From assembly GCA_019638185.1 (NCBI GenBank), contig JAHBUH010000009.1, forward strand, positions 62,001-126,000: 64,000 bases of DNA. The letters run 5' to 3'. Both the position numbers and the translations under genes were made by a program. Positions within the stretch are counted from its first letter, which is position 1, and the number at the start of each line of letters is the position of its first letter. The stretch is from Leadbetterella sp. Lineage in GTDB: Bacteria > Bacteroidota > Bacteroidia > Cytophagales > Spirosomataceae. The notes beneath the pieces were generated by a model, which was not told the origin of the DNA, ran no database searches, and worked only from the letters and a program-made list of their open reading frames with translations. Shown in pieces: positions 45,308-54,585 of this stretch.

Positions 45308-47566
45308 ATGAGTGTGGAAACAGAAAAAGTGACTACGGAATACTATTCCGAGCCGGAAAAGAAAGAAATTGCCAAGCGCTACCGGAAGATCCTGAAGGCG
45401 GCCCGGGCATTGATTAAGGAGGGAGATGCCAAAATGATCCGGAAGGCGCTTTCGGTCAGCATGGACGCCCATAAGGAAATGCGGCGTAAATCCGGTGAAC
45501 CCTACATTTACCACCCTCTGGAAGTGGCCCTCATCTGCGTGGAAGAGATCGGGCTGGGGCCTACGTCTATTGTATGTGCTCTGCTGCATGACGTGGTGGA
45601 AGACACCAGCATCACCCTGAAAGACATCGAAAAAGATTTCGGCCCCAAGGTAGCCCAGATCATTGACGGCCTCACCAAGATCGGCGAGAGCTTTGAGCAG
45701 ACCCAGTCGGCACAGGCGGAAAACTTCCGGAAAATGCTGTTGACGCTGTCGCAGGACGTGCGCGTCATCCTCATCAAGCTGGCTGACCGCCTTCATAACA
45801 TGCGTACCCTGGACAGTATGGCCAGGAACTCCCAGCTTAAGATCTCTAACGAGACCATCTACATCTATGCGCCCCTGGCCCACCGCCTCGGGCTCTACCA
45901 GATTAAGTCGGAGCTGGAAGACCTCTATCTCAAATACACCCACCCCGAGGAGTTCAAAGACATCACCTCTAAGCTGAATTCCAGCAAGACCTCACGGAAA
46001 AGGCTGATTGATAACTTCATGAAGCCCATCAAAAAAAGGCTGGAAGAAGCCAGCCTCGAATTTTACATCAAAGGCAGGCCCAAGCACATCTACTCCATCT
46101 GGAAAAAACTGCAGAACACGAACATCCCTTTTGAAGGAATATATGACCTCTTCGCCATCCGGATCATCCTGAAAGGTATTCCCGTAGGCGAAAAAGAAAA
46201 AGAAAAAGCCTCCTGCTGGCAGGCTTATTCCATTGTTACGGACGAGTACCGCCCTAACCCTGACCGCCTCAAAGACTGGATCTCCACCCCGCGGTCTAAC
46301 GGCTATGAGTCACTGCATACCACCGTGATGAGCAATGCCGGCGTATGGGTGGAAGTGCAGATCCGCACCGAACGCATGGATGAAATAGCCGAGAAAGGAT
46401 ATGCTGCCCACTGGAAATACAAGGGGAACAGCACCTCACTTGACAAGCCCCTGGACCGGTGGATCGACCAGGTGCGGGATACCCTGGAAAGCGGCGACTC
46501 CTCCGCCATTGAGTTCATTGAAGATTTCCAGAGCAACCTCTTTAACGAGGAAATCTTCATCTTTACTCCCAAAGGAGACCTGAAAGTGCTCCGGAAAGGG
46601 GCTACCGTGCTGGATTTCGCTTTTGACATCCACACCGAGATCGGTAAAAGATGTACCGCCGGTAAAGTAAACGGTACCCTGATGCCCATCAGCCACGTGC
46701 TCCAGAGCGGTGACCAGGTGGAGATCCTTACCACTAAAAACCAGAAGCCCTCGGAAGACTGGCTGCGTTTTGTGGTTACCTCCAAGGCCAAAGCCCGTAT
46801 CAAAGACGTCCTGAAGGAATCGAACAAGGGCTACATCAGTGAAGGCAAGGAGATCATAGCCCGCAAGCTGAAAAACCTGGGCATGGAGAATAACCTGGAG
46901 ACGATTAACCAGCTCCGGGCTTACTTCAATAAAAAAGACTATAACGACCTCTTCTATGCTTTCGGCAAAGGCCATAACCTGCCTGACGAAATCAGTAAAT
47001 TCAAGAAAGAGAAAGAAGCCCAGGCTAACCGACAGAAAAAAATAGAGCTGGATGAAAAAGCCTTTAAAGACGCCAAGTCCTTTGAACGGGAGTTTAAAAA
47101 GGTGCAGGGGAATGATACACTGCTGATCGGTGACGACATGCAGCAGATCGACTTCACCCTGGCACGGTGCTGTAATCCCATCCCCGGCGATGACGTTTTC
47201 GGCTTCCTGACCATTAATGAAGGCATCAAGATCCACCGGAACAGCTGCCCCAATGCCCACCAGCTGCTATCTAATTACGGTAACCGCGTCATCAAAGCCC
47301 GCTGGGCCAGCCAGATCGAAAAATCCTACCTGGTTACCATTAAGTTAAACGGTATTGACCGCGTGGGCCTCATCCAGGATATTTCAAAAGTTATCTCTAA
47401 TGAACTTCATATTAACATGCGGGGCATTTCCGTTGAAACTTTTGATGGTATATTTGAGGGAAAAATCAAAGTATACGTTTTTGACACCAAACATCTGGAT
47501 GAGCTGCTGCACCGCCTGGAAGGCATAGAAGGCGTAAGTAATGTCTCAAGGGATGAAACCGTATGA
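45308..47566 (+). CDS. RelA/SpoT (p)ppGpp synthetase/hydrolase
   Basis: 752-residue long RSH enzyme of the stringent response. HD hydrolase domain about 45-200 with an intact HDVVEDT site near 98 and PYIYHPLEVA near 65; synthetase domain about 240-360 (YDLFAIRIILKG, SNGYESLHTTVM, YAAHWKYKG); TGS about 410-470 (IFTPKGDLKVLRKGATVLDFAF); C-terminal zinc-finger-like LARCCNPIPGD near 620; ACT about 675-745. Both catalytic domains look functional. Shares its 183-bp upstream gap with the divergent riboswitch/clcF leader. Confidence 0.95.
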   Translation: MSVETEKVTTEYYSEPEKKEIAKRYRKILKAARALIKEGDAKMIRKALSVSMDAHKEMRRKSGEPYIYHPLEVALICVEEIGLGPTSIVCALLHDVVEDTSITLKDIEKDFGPKVAQIIDGLTKIGESFEQTQSAQAENFRKMLLTLSQDVRVILIKLADRLHNMRTLDSMARNSQLKISNETIYIYAPLAHRLGLYQIKSELEDLYLKYTHPEEFKDITSKLNSSKTSRKRLIDNFMKPIKKRLEEASLEFYIKGRPKHIYSIWKKLQNTNIPFEGIYDLFAIRIILKGIPVGEKEKEKASCWQAYSIVTDEYRPNPDRLKDWISTPRSNGYESLHTTVMSNAGVWVEVQIRTERMDEIAEKGYAAHWKYKGNSTSLDKPLDRWIDQVRDTLESGDSSAIEFIEDFQSNLFNEEIFIFTPKGDLKVLRKGATVLDFAFDIHTEIGKRCTAGKVNGTLMPISHVLQSGDQVEILTTKNQKPSEDWLRFVVTSKAKARIKDVLKESNKGYISEGKEIIARKLKNLGMENNLETINQLRAYFNKKDYNDLFYAFGKGHNLPDEISKFKKEKEAQANRQKKIELDEKAFKDAKSFEREFKKVQGNDTLLIGDDMQQIDFTLARCCNPIPGDDVFGFLTINEGIKIHRNSCPNAHQLLSNYGNRVIKARWASQIEKSYLVTIKLNGIDRVGLIQDISKVISNELHINMRGISVETFDGIFEGKIKVYVFDTKHLDELLHRLEGIEGVSNVSRDETV

Positions 47567-48075
47567 CCGGAATGAACAAAATCATTATTCTGCTTCTACT
47601 TTTCACCGGCAGCCTGGCCGCCCAGGATACAGCAGACACCCTCACCGTAAAAAGAGGGATCTTTATATCCGGCGTATACCGCAAGGGCGTGCGGCTCAAT
47701 AATACCATGCTTTTAGACCTTTACGCAAAAAACAAAGCTTACGATGCCGAAAAGCAATTGAAGCATTCCCGCTTCATGCTGCCCACCGGTGCGGCGGTCT
47801 CTGTGGCGGGTTTTGCCGTCAGCATTCATGCCCTGGCCGGTAAAAAACACAGCGTCTACGTGGATAATGTGGAATATACCTACTACAAAAGGCCCATCAT
47901 GAACCTCCTGGGCGGCATAGGGATGATCGCCGCAGGCGTGTGCCTCATGGAATTCGGAAACGATAAAAAAATATATTCCGTAGATCTGTATAACAAGAAA
48001 AAAAAGTACGATGTCCTCACCCCTTCCATAGGGCTGAATCAGCAGGGCCACCTGGGGCTTAAATGGTCTTTCTGA
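47563..48075 (+). CDS. Unknown exported/membrane protein coupled to RelA/SpoT
   Basis: 170 residues, no family recognised. Signal peptide or first helix [18 protein letters not shown] (from the second Met at 47572), a short polar region, then two hydrophobic segments (about 68-85 [21 protein letters not shown] and 112-130 [20 protein letters not shown]) and a Lys/Tyr-rich tail ending GLKWSF, possibly a beta strand. The ATG at 47563 overlaps the RelA/SpoT stop by 4 nt, so translation is probably coupled. Confidence 0.75.
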   Translation: MTGMNKIIILLLLFTGSLAAQDTADTLTVKRGIFISGVYRKGVRLNNTMLLDLYAKNKAYDAEKQLKHSRFMLPTGAAVSVAGFAVSIHALAGKKHSVYVDNVEYTYYKRPIMNLLGGIGMIAAGVCLMEFGNDKKIYSVDLYNKKKKYDVLTPSIGLNQQGHLGLKWSF

Positions 48076-48150
48076 GCCCTTTAAGCTTCCTTTTCATCTC
48101 ATCATTCTGCTGCAGCCGGATATTTATATCCATTCTAAGTACTTAATTAT

Positions 48151-48158
48151 TAATTTTG
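48151..48158 (+). promoter_or_regulatory. -7 box TAATTTTG before the Fur-family gene
   Basis: Exact TAnnTTTG, 23 nt before the ATG at 48182. A 6-bp hairpin GGATAT/ATATCC precedes it at about 48118-48131. Confidence 0.55.
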
Positions 48159-48181
48159 TAAGACCATCTATTAAAAAAACT

Positions 48182-48649
48182 ATGATCGCTGAAAAAAGTA
48201 ATGTTCAAGCGGTAAAACAAATTTTTACGGCATACCTGGAAAACAAACAGCTGCGGAAAACCCCCGAACGCTATGCTATTCTCGAAGAGATCTATGGCAG
48301 AGACGATCATTTTGACGTGGAAGACCTCTATATTTCCATGAAAAACAAAAAATACCAGGTGAGCCGGGCCACGGTATATAACACACTGGACCTGCTGGTG
48401 GAATGCGACCTGGTGACCAAACACCAGTTCGGAAAGAACCTGGCCCAATACGAAAAATCATACGGATTTAAGCAACATGACCACTTAATTTGCCTAGATT
48501 GCAACAAAGTTTTGGAATTTTGTGATCCGAGAGTCCAATCCATTCAGAATATGGTGGGCGATCACCTGAATTTCAATGTCTTACACCACTCTCTGATTTT
48601 TTACGGCTCCTGCCGTAATTCAGATTGTGAAAACAAAATTGGCAAATAA
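48182..48649 (+). CDS. fur: Fur-family regulator (Fur/PerR-like)
   Basis: 155 residues: winged helix ([24 protein letters not shown] near 24, [19 protein letters not shown] near 56) and dimer/metal domain with [18 protein letters not shown] near 97 and CRNSDC near the end. More Fur- than Zur-like, with the standard HDH metal region and two CxxC-type pairs, the second spaced C-x4-C. Sits 22 nt before purA; it may share its transcript. Second Fur-family gene in this window. Confidence 0.87.
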   Translation: MIAEKSNVQAVKQIFTAYLENKQLRKTPERYAILEEIYGRDDHFDVEDLYISMKNKKYQVSRATVYNTLDLLVECDLVTKHQFGKNLAQYEKSYGFKQHDHLICLDCNKVLEFCDPRVQSIQNMVGDHLNFNVLHHSLIFYGSCRNSDCENKIGK

Positions 48650-48671
48650 TTAATAAAAACGGATTTTAAAA

Positions 48672-49952
48672 ATGGTAGATATTCTGCTAGGCCTTCAATG
48701 GGGAGACGAAGGTAAAGGGAAGATTGTGGACGTTCTGGCACCTCAGTACAAAGTAGTAGCCCGTTTTCAGGGCGGACCTAACGCCGGGCACACCCTGGAA
48801 TTCGAAGGAAAAAAGCATGTTTTACACCAGATACCTTCAGGTATTTTCCGGCCGGACAGCATAAACATTATCGGGAACGGTGTGGTGCTGGACCCCATCA
48901 TCTTTAAAAAAGAGATCGATGCCCTGGCTCCTTATAACATAGACTTCAGCAAAACGCTGTTTATCTCTAAAAAAACAGCCCTCATCATTCCTAGCCACCG
49001 CCTGCTGGACGCCGCTTCTGAAAAGGCCAAGGCCGAAGCCAAGATCGGCTCTACCCTGAAAGGCATCGGGCCTACCTATGCCGACAAGATCTCCCGGCAG
49101 GGACTGCGGCTGGGCGATATCCTCTCGCCTTCCTTTAAAGATAAATACCAGAAGCTGGTGGAAGCGCACAGGAGAATGCTGGACTTCTACCAGTTTGAAT
49201 ACGACCTGGCCGAAGCCGAGCAGGAATTTTTCCGCGCCCTGGAATTCATCAAGGGCTTTAACCTGGTGGAGAGCGAATACCTCATCAATAAAAACCTGGC
49301 AGAACCCGGTACCCGTGTACTGGCAGAAGGCGCCCAGGGCTCCCTCCTGGACGTGGACTTCGGCTCCTATCCTTTTGTGACCAGTTCCAATACCACCGCG
49401 GCGGGCGTTTGCTCCGGCCTGGGGGTATCTCCTTCTAAGATCAGCGAAGTATACGGGATATTCAAAGCCTACTGTACCCGGGTGGGTTCAGGCCCTTTCC
49501 CCACCGAGCTGCTGGATGATACCGGCGAAAGAATGCGCCAGGAAGGCCGGGAATTCGGAAGCACCACCGGCCGGCCCCGGAGATGCGGCTGGGTAGACCT
49601 GCCCACTTTAAAATACTCCATCATGCTGAACGGGGTGACCCAGCTGGTCATGATGAAAGTAGACGTGCTCAGCATCTTCGATGAGATCAAAATATGTACC
49701 CATTACGAGCTGCCAGACGGCACCATCACCGATGAGCTGCCTTATGACATGACCGATACCCCCTTAAAACCGGTGTATGTGACCCTTCCGGGCTGGAAGC
49801 AGTCGCTGGACGGCATCACTGACTTCCAGAACATGCCGGAAGCCCTGAAAGCCTACACCGCTTACCTGGAAAAAGCGCTCCAGACCCCGGTTACCTTTGT
49901 CTCTACCGGTCCCGACCGGAGCGCCACCCTGTCCCGGAAACCGGAATTATGA
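48672..49952 (+). CDS. purA: Adenylosuccinate synthase
   Basis: GTP-dependent ligation of IMP and aspartate, first step toward AMP. 426 residues: GLQWGDEGKGKIVD at the N-terminus (catalytic Asp and P-loop), GPNAGHTLEFEGKK near 38 (catalytic His), IGSTLKGIGPTYADK near 120, STTGRPRRCGWVDL near 297 and the base-recognition end of the protein, VSTGPDRSATL. Its product feeds purB, also in this window. Confidence 0.96.
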   Translation: MVDILLGLQWGDEGKGKIVDVLAPQYKVVARFQGGPNAGHTLEFEGKKHVLHQIPSGIFRPDSINIIGNGVVLDPIIFKKEIDALAPYNIDFSKTLFISKKTALIIPSHRLLDAASEKAKAEAKIGSTLKGIGPTYADKISRQGLRLGDILSPSFKDKYQKLVEAHRRMLDFYQFEYDLAEAEQEFFRALEFIKGFNLVESEYLINKNLAEPGTRVLAEGAQGSLLDVDFGSYPFVTSSNTTAAGVCSGLGVSPSKISEVYGIFKAYCTRVGSGPFPTELLDDTGERMRQEGREFGSTTGRPRRCGWVDLPTLKYSIMLNGVTQLVMMKVDVLSIFDEIKICTHYELPDGTITDELPYDMTDTPLKPVYVTLPGWKQSLDGITDFQNMPEALKAYTAYLEKALQTPVTFVSTGPDRSATLSRKPEL

Positions 49953-50416
49953 ACAAAGCCTTAGCTTCTTTTATATTTACGGGTGAAACCCTCTTTAACA
50001 GGCAGGACACACCTGTGATAGAAGAAGCTAAGCCTTCTTCTCCCCCTCCTCCGTCTAAAAAAATCCCGGCGAAAAGCACGCTGGTACTGGTAGATTTTCT
50101 GCCGGAGGCCGACCGTGACTTCCTGACAAAGATCATGGCCTCCGTAGGAGTAGCCCTGCCGGATATGGAGATCCTGGAACAGCAGCGCTTTCCGGAATAC
50201 GATCTGCCCGCCCTTCCGCCCGGAATGCGCATCCTGGCTTTCGGTGACTTTTCGCAGGTTCTTCAGTTGACTGAAAAACCACCAAAATACCGGCCTGCAG
50301 CACACGCAGGCAGCAAAATTCTCCTGGCGGATACCCTCAGCGTCATTGGCCAGAACCTGACTAATGAGAAAAGAAACCTCTGGAACGCCCTTAAAGAAAT
50401 CTACGGCCTGAGCTGA
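49949..50416 (+). CDS. Unknown protein, possible DNA polymerase III psi-like fold
   Basis: 155 residues, no firm family. Overlaps the purA stop by 4 nt. A Pro-rich linker (about 28-42) separates a short N-terminus from a globular part that begins STLVLVDFLPEADRDFLTK, has MRILAFGDFSQVL near 94, and ends LLADTLSVIGQNL, EKRNLWNALKEIYGL. Order and spacing of these elements recall HolD (psi) of the polymerase III clamp loader, which has a uracil-glycosylase-like fold and a similar ending in LW. This is pattern matching by eye, not a proven homology. Confidence 0.6.
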   Translation: MNKALASFIFTGETLFNRQDTPVIEEAKPSSPPPPSKKIPAKSTLVLVDFLPEADRDFLTKIMASVGVALPDMEILEQQRFPEYDLPALPPGMRILAFGDFSQVLQLTEKPPKYRPAAHAGSKILLADTLSVIGQNLTNEKRNLWNALKEIYGLS

Positions 50417-50445
50417 TTATCTTTTTTATTCCCGTTACATATTGC

Positions 50446-50453
50446 TAATTTTG
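50446..50453 (+). promoter_or_regulatory. -7 box TAATTTTG before the SPOR lipoprotein
   Basis: Exact TAnnTTTG, 25 nt before the ATG at 50479; the following GCATCTTCC resembles the purB start region. No clear -33. Confidence 0.55.
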
Positions 50454-50478
50454 CATCTTCCGTTATAATGGAGATTAT

Positions 50479-51012
50479 ATGTTAAGGAATTTTTTATTTA
50501 TACTAATAGTCCTTTCTGCGGCTGCCTGCGCGCGCAGGGCCACTCCCTCGGGAAGCGGCTCCTCCGGGCAGATGGCAAACTATTCGGAAGATATAAGCCG
50601 CCTTCTTCCCAAATATGACACCGCAGAAAAAACCAGCGCTGACAGTAAGGAAAGCACGGGTGCTGAACCTGTGAATACGGCTTTTTCAGACGACAATGAA
50701 AAAGTAAATGCGGCGCTCGACAAGATCATTGAACAAAACAAGACCTACAATAACGGCCAGGGATTCCGGATACAGGTGTTTTCAGGAAATTCAAGATCCG
50801 ATTTTGAAAATGCCAAAAGCTATCTCCTGAGAAACTTCCCCCAGCTGGAGATTTACGAGTCATACAGCCAGCCCACCTACCGGATCCGCGTAGGAGACTT
50901 CCTCTACTACCAGGATGCCGACAAATACAACGGCTCCCTCCGGCAGAGGTTTGGGACAACACGCATAGTGAGTGAAAAAATAAACATAAAAAAGGCACTG
51001 AATTCGAAGTGA
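50479..51012 (+). CDS. SPOR-domain lipoprotein
   Basis: 177 residues. Lipoprotein signal (LIVLSAAAC, Cys near residue 15), a low-complexity acidic/Ser linker to about residue 85, then a SPOR domain (about 92-165: [35 protein letters not shown]). SPOR domains bind denuded peptidoglycan at division sites. Overlaps the gmd start by 4 nt. Confidence 0.85.
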   Translation: MLRNFLFILIVLSAAACARRATPSGSGSSGQMANYSEDISRLLPKYDTAEKTSADSKESTGAEPVNTAFSDDNEKVNAALDKIIEQNKTYNNGQGFRIQVFSGNSRSDFENAKSYLLRNFPQLEIYESYSQPTYRIRVGDFLYYQDADKYNGSLRQRFGTTRIVSEKINIKKALNSK

Positions 51013-52109
51013 AAAAAGCATTAATCACCGGGGTAACCGGACAGGACGGGGCTTACCTTGCCGAATTTCTTCTCCAGAAAGGATACGAAGTACACGGCAT
51101 TAAAAGAAGGGCTTCCTTATTTAATACCGACAGGATAGATCACCTGTACAAAGACCAGCACGAGTCTAACGTGAACTTCAAGCTTCACTACGGTGATCTG
51201 AGTGATTCCACAAACATCATCCGGATCATACAGGAAGTGCAGCCTGACGAGATCTATAACCTGGGGGCCATGTCGCACGTAAAAGTGAGCTTTGACGAGC
51301 CCGAATACACCGCCCAGGTAGACGGTATCGGAACCCTGCGGATCCTGGAAGCCGTGCGCCTGCTGGGCCTTACTGAAAAGACCCGCATCTACCAGGCCTC
51401 CACTTCCGAGCTCTACGGCCTGGTACAGGAAGTGCCGCAATCGGAAACCACCCCCTTCTACCCGCGTTCTCCTTACGCCGTGGCCAAGCTGTACGGCTAC
51501 TGGATCACCGTTAACTACCGCGAAGCCTATAACATGTACGCCTGTAACGGCATCCTGTTTAACCACGAATCTCCCCTGCGCGGTGAGACTTTCGTGACCC
51601 GGAAGATCACCCGCGCCGTGGCGCAGATCGCCCTGGGACAGGAAGACTGCCTTTACCTGGGGAACCTGAATGCTCAGCGCGACTGGGGGCATGCCCGTGA
51701 CTACATCGAGGCCATGTGGCTCATCCTGCAGCAGGAGCAGGCCGAAGACTACGTGATCGCCACCGGCATTACCACTACCGTACGTGACTTCGTCAGGATG
51801 TCTTTCGAAAAAGTGGGAGTAAGCCTGGAATTCCGTGGAGAAGAAGAAAACGAGGAGGCCTTCGTGGTTTCCTGCGCTAACCCGGACTACCAGTTAGCCG
51901 TAGGTAAAAAAGTGCTGGCCGTGGATCCGGTGTACTACCGGCCCACCGAGGTGGAACTGCTCATCGGCGATCCCACCAAGGCCAAAACCCAGCTGAACTG
52001 GCAGCCGAAATACGACCTGAACGGCCTGATAGATGAAATGATAACGGCGGATCTCCGGTATTTCAATGACCGGCCCGTGTATAACAAAGCCGGTCTCAAA
52101 GTAGACTAA
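51009..52109 (+). CDS. gmd: GDP-mannose 4,6-dehydratase
   Basis: Makes GDP-4-keto-6-deoxymannose for fucose- or rhamnose-type surface sugars. 366 residues: NADP fold [13 protein letters not shown] at the N-terminus, GDLSDSTNI near 63, [17 protein letters not shown] near 129, catalytic [10 protein letters not shown] near 157, [16 protein letters not shown] near 184. Starts with GTG at 51009, overlapping the SPOR gene. No GDP-fucose synthase follows, so the next enzyme must be elsewhere. Confidence 0.95.
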   Translation: MKKALITGVTGQDGAYLAEFLLQKGYEVHGIKRRASLFNTDRIDHLYKDQHESNVNFKLHYGDLSDSTNIIRIIQEVQPDEIYNLGAMSHVKVSFDEPEYTAQVDGIGTLRILEAVRLLGLTEKTRIYQASTSELYGLVQEVPQSETTPFYPRSPYAVAKLYGYWITVNYREAYNMYACNGILFNHESPLRGETFVTRKITRAVAQIALGQEDCLYLGNLNAQRDWGHARDYIEAMWLILQQEQAEDYVIATGITTTVRDFVRMSFEKVGVSLEFRGEEENEEAFVVSCANPDYQLAVGKKVLAVDPVYYRPTEVELLIGDPTKAKTQLNWQPKYDLNGLIDEMITADLRYFNDRPVYNKAGLKVD

Positions 52110-52126
52110 AAAAATACAGAACCAAT

Positions 52127-52699
52127 ATGATTTATCCCATCATAGGATACGGGGCCTCTGTTTTACGAAAAAAATGCGTGGACATCGCCCAGGGAGAACT
52201 GGACGTAAAGCAGGTCTCTGACAATATGTTTGAAACCATGCATGCCGCCTCCGGCGTAGGCCTGGCCGGCCCGCAGGTAAACCTGCCCTACCGGATCTTT
52301 GTGGTAGACGGCGAAGTCATTAACAGCGGTGCCGAAACCGAAGAAGACATTGACCCGGACCTGGTAGGCTTCAAAAAAACCTTCATCAATGCCCGCATCC
52401 TGGAAGAAACCGGGGAGCCCTGGGCCTACGAAGAAGGCTGCCTGAGCATTCCCGGTGTACGGGCAGATGTGTACCGTAAGCCCGTGATCACCATCACTTA
52501 CCGCGATACCGACTGGGTAGAGCACACGGAGACCTTCAAGGGCATGGCAGCGCGCATCATTCAGCATGAATACGATCACATAGAGGGTGTCCTCTTCACC
52601 GATCACCTCGCTGCACTCAAAAAGCAAATGCTGAAAAAGAGGCTGGGAATGATCCAGAAGGGCATCGTGGATGCCGACTACAAAATGAAATTTCTCTGA
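52127..52699 (+). CDS. def: Peptide deformylase
   Basis: Removes the N-formyl group from new proteins. 190 residues with the three family motifs: GVGLAGPQV near 43, EGCLSIPG near 104 and QHEYDHIEGVLF near 145 (Fe/Zn ligands Cys, His, His). Type 1 with a short acidic insertion (AETEEDIDPD) near 68. Followed by the nitrilase gene after 1 nt. Confidence 0.96.
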   Translation: MIYPIIGYGASVLRKKCVDIAQGELDVKQVSDNMFETMHAASGVGLAGPQVNLPYRIFVVDGEVINSGAETEEDIDPDLVGFKKTFINARILEETGEPWAYEEGCLSIPGVRADVYRKPVITITYRDTDWVEHTETFKGMAARIIQHEYDHIEGVLFTDHLAALKKQMLKKRLGMIQKGIVDADYKMKFL

Positions 52700-52700
52700 A

Positions 52701-53477
52701 ATGAACATCGCTCTCCTCCAGGAAGACCTGGTTTGGGAAAACCCTCCCGCTAACCACCGCCTGGCGGAGAGCTACTTTTCAGCCGGCTCAGCTCCGGCTG
52801 ACCTCATTGTGCTCCCGGAAATGTTTTCTTCCGGCTTCACCCGTGACTTCACGGAAAAGGAACCTTACCCTTCGCTTTCCTGGATGAAAGCCCTGGCCCG
52901 GGACCGGCACTGCGCCGTTTACGGAAGTGTGGCCGTCACAGACGGCGCCGCAGCCTATAACCGCGGCTTCTGGGTAAACCCTGATGGCTCCTCTGAGCAT
53001 TACGATAAACGCCACCTCTTCACCTACGGCAAAGAGCACCTGGCCTTTCAGCCCGGAAACACCCTCCTTAAAACTCATATTGATAACTGGACCTTCCGCC
53101 CGCTGATCTGCTACGACCTCCGTTTCCCGGTATGGAGCCGGAACACCAGGCCACATTACGATGTTCTGATCTACATCGCCTCCTGGCCAGCCGTCCGGAG
53201 AGAAGCCTGGAAAGCCCTGCTGAAAGCCCGCGCCATTGAAAACCAGTGTTACGTGATCGGCGTAAACCGTGTAGGCATCGACGGCTACGGCCTGGAATAC
53301 TCCGGTGACTCCTGCTTCATTGATTTCAAAGGAGACCTCCTGCTGGACGCCGGTGATCAGAAAGGCCGCTTTGACATCACTCTTTCTTACCACGAACTAC
53401 AGGATTTCCGACAGAAATTTCCTTTTTTGGAGGATGCGGATGAATGGGAGATGGATACTTCCCGGATGCCCGGTTAG
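52701..53477 (+). CDS. Nitrilase-family amidase, omega-amidase/YafV-like
   Basis: 258 residues with the nitrilase triad: Glu in LPEMFSSGFT near 38, Lys in YDKRHLFTYGKEH near 101 and Cys in RPLICYDLRFP near 135. The closest pattern is the omega-amidase (2-oxoglutaramate/2-oxosuccinamate hydrolysing, Nit2/YafV) group, which repairs transamination by-products. Starts 1 nt after def; the last gene before the AT-rich island. Confidence 0.88.
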   Translation: MNIALLQEDLVWENPPANHRLAESYFSAGSAPADLIVLPEMFSSGFTRDFTEKEPYPSLSWMKALARDRHCAVYGSVAVTDGAAAYNRGFWVNPDGSSEHYDKRHLFTYGKEHLAFQPGNTLLKTHIDNWTFRPLICYDLRFPVWSRNTRPHYDVLIYIASWPAVRREAWKALLKARAIENQCYVIGVNRVGIDGYGLEYSGDSCFIDFKGDLLLDAGDQKGRFDITLSYHELQDFRQKFPFLEDADEWEMDTSRMPG

Positions 53478-53856
53478 CTTCCCCTTGCAATTCTCCTCAA
53501 AAATCCCTAAACTTGTATATCATTTTATTGCATAATACTATATAGTCTTCCCTTCACTGATTTAGTAACTTTACAAAATACGGGCTCTATAAAGAAACTT
53601 ACTAGCACTCTGAACAATTAAAAAATTAAATCCAGTTTTCTGTCAATACTTTCTACAGGTTCTTCAGCTCGTTTTGCTCTATAATGTGATTATCCTGATT
53701 TTATTTTTTAAATCAATTTTAAATATAGTTTAATCTATATAGTTGGTTAAACATATTATTAAGAATTTTTAAAAAAATCATAATTATTGAAACTAATTTG
53801 TCAAGTATTATGTATTAAATAATTGAATAATATTAAATAGATACTCCTTTGTTATC
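53478..53856. other. AT-rich gap before the AbiE island
   Basis: 379 bp, sharply richer in A/T than the flanks from about 53,510 onward. No reading frame, tRNA or long repeat is visible. It marks the left junction of a probably transferred segment. TCTATATAGTT and CTATATAGTC hint at weak AT palindromes. No exact TAnnTTTG lies close to the antitoxin start; CTCCTTTG at 53844 is a partial match. Confidence 0.6.
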
Positions 53857-54585
53857 ATGACACTAACAGCTCAAATAAAAGACACAATAACTAGAATAGC
53901 TGAAGGGAAAACTTTTAGATATTCTGATCTTCCTATTGACAAAGAGGAGTTTGTTAGTGCTGCAAAAGTACTGGAACGTTTACAGAAAGATAGTTCCATC
54001 AAAAAGTTAACTAAAGGGGTATTCTATAAGCCAAAAAAAACTTTGTTTGGAGAGTTAAAACCCGATTACACTGAGCAATTGAATTTGGTTCTATTTGATG
54101 GAGATAAACGAATTGGTTACGAAACGGGCTTAGGACTTTACAACCGACTAGGTTTAACTACTCAAGTTGCATTTCGTACTAAAGTAGCTACTACGGTCCG
54201 GAAAAATAGTATTGATAGAGAGCTTATAAAAGTAGATTTTGTAAAAAGTTATAATTTAATAACAGAAGAAAACTATCAGTTATTGGGTCTCTTAGATGCT
54301 CTTAAAGACATTAAAGATATTCCAGATACTACCATAAGTAACTCAATAATAATTCTTAAAAATATAATTAAGGATTTATCCGAAAAAGAGCTAGTGCAAA
54401 TGGTTGATTGTTCTTTGACTTACCCTCCCAGAGTCAGAGCTTTACTAGGTGCTATTTTGGAAGAAATTAACACCACACAATTATTCTTAGATAGAATAAA
54501 AGCCAGTTTAAATCCTTTCACAAAAATATTTATTAGTATTTCCAAAGACTCTTGCCCAACTATTAAAAACTGGAATATCCAATGA
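53857..54585 (+). CDS. AbiEi-like type IV antitoxin (DUF6088)
   Basis: 242 residues. N-terminal winged-helix part (about 1-70: GKTFRYSDLPIDKEEFVSAA, KKLTKGVFYKPKKT) as in AbiEi/DUF6088 antitoxins, which both repress their operon and counter the toxin without binding it directly. C-terminal helical part ends SLNPFTKIFISIS. AT-rich codons (ATA, TTA, AAA) unlike the neighbouring genes. Its stop overlaps the toxin ATG by 4 nt. Confidence 0.85.
   Translation: MTLTAQIKDTITRIAEGKTFRYSDLPIDKEEFVSAAKVLERLQKDSSIKKLTKGVFYKPKKTLFGELKPDYTEQLNLVLFDGDKRIGYETGLGLYNRLGLTTQVAFRTKVATTVRKNSIDRELIKVDFVKSYNLITEENYQLLGLLDALKDIKDIPDTTISNSIIILKNIIKDLSEKELVQMVDCSLTYPPRVRALLGAILEEINTTQLFLDRIKASLNPFTKIFISISKDSCPTIKNWNIQ

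Noticed and set aside
53478-53856. tRNA or integration site at the left end of the AbiE island
   Set aside because: No cloverleaf, and no direct repeat shared with the right end, could be found by eye.
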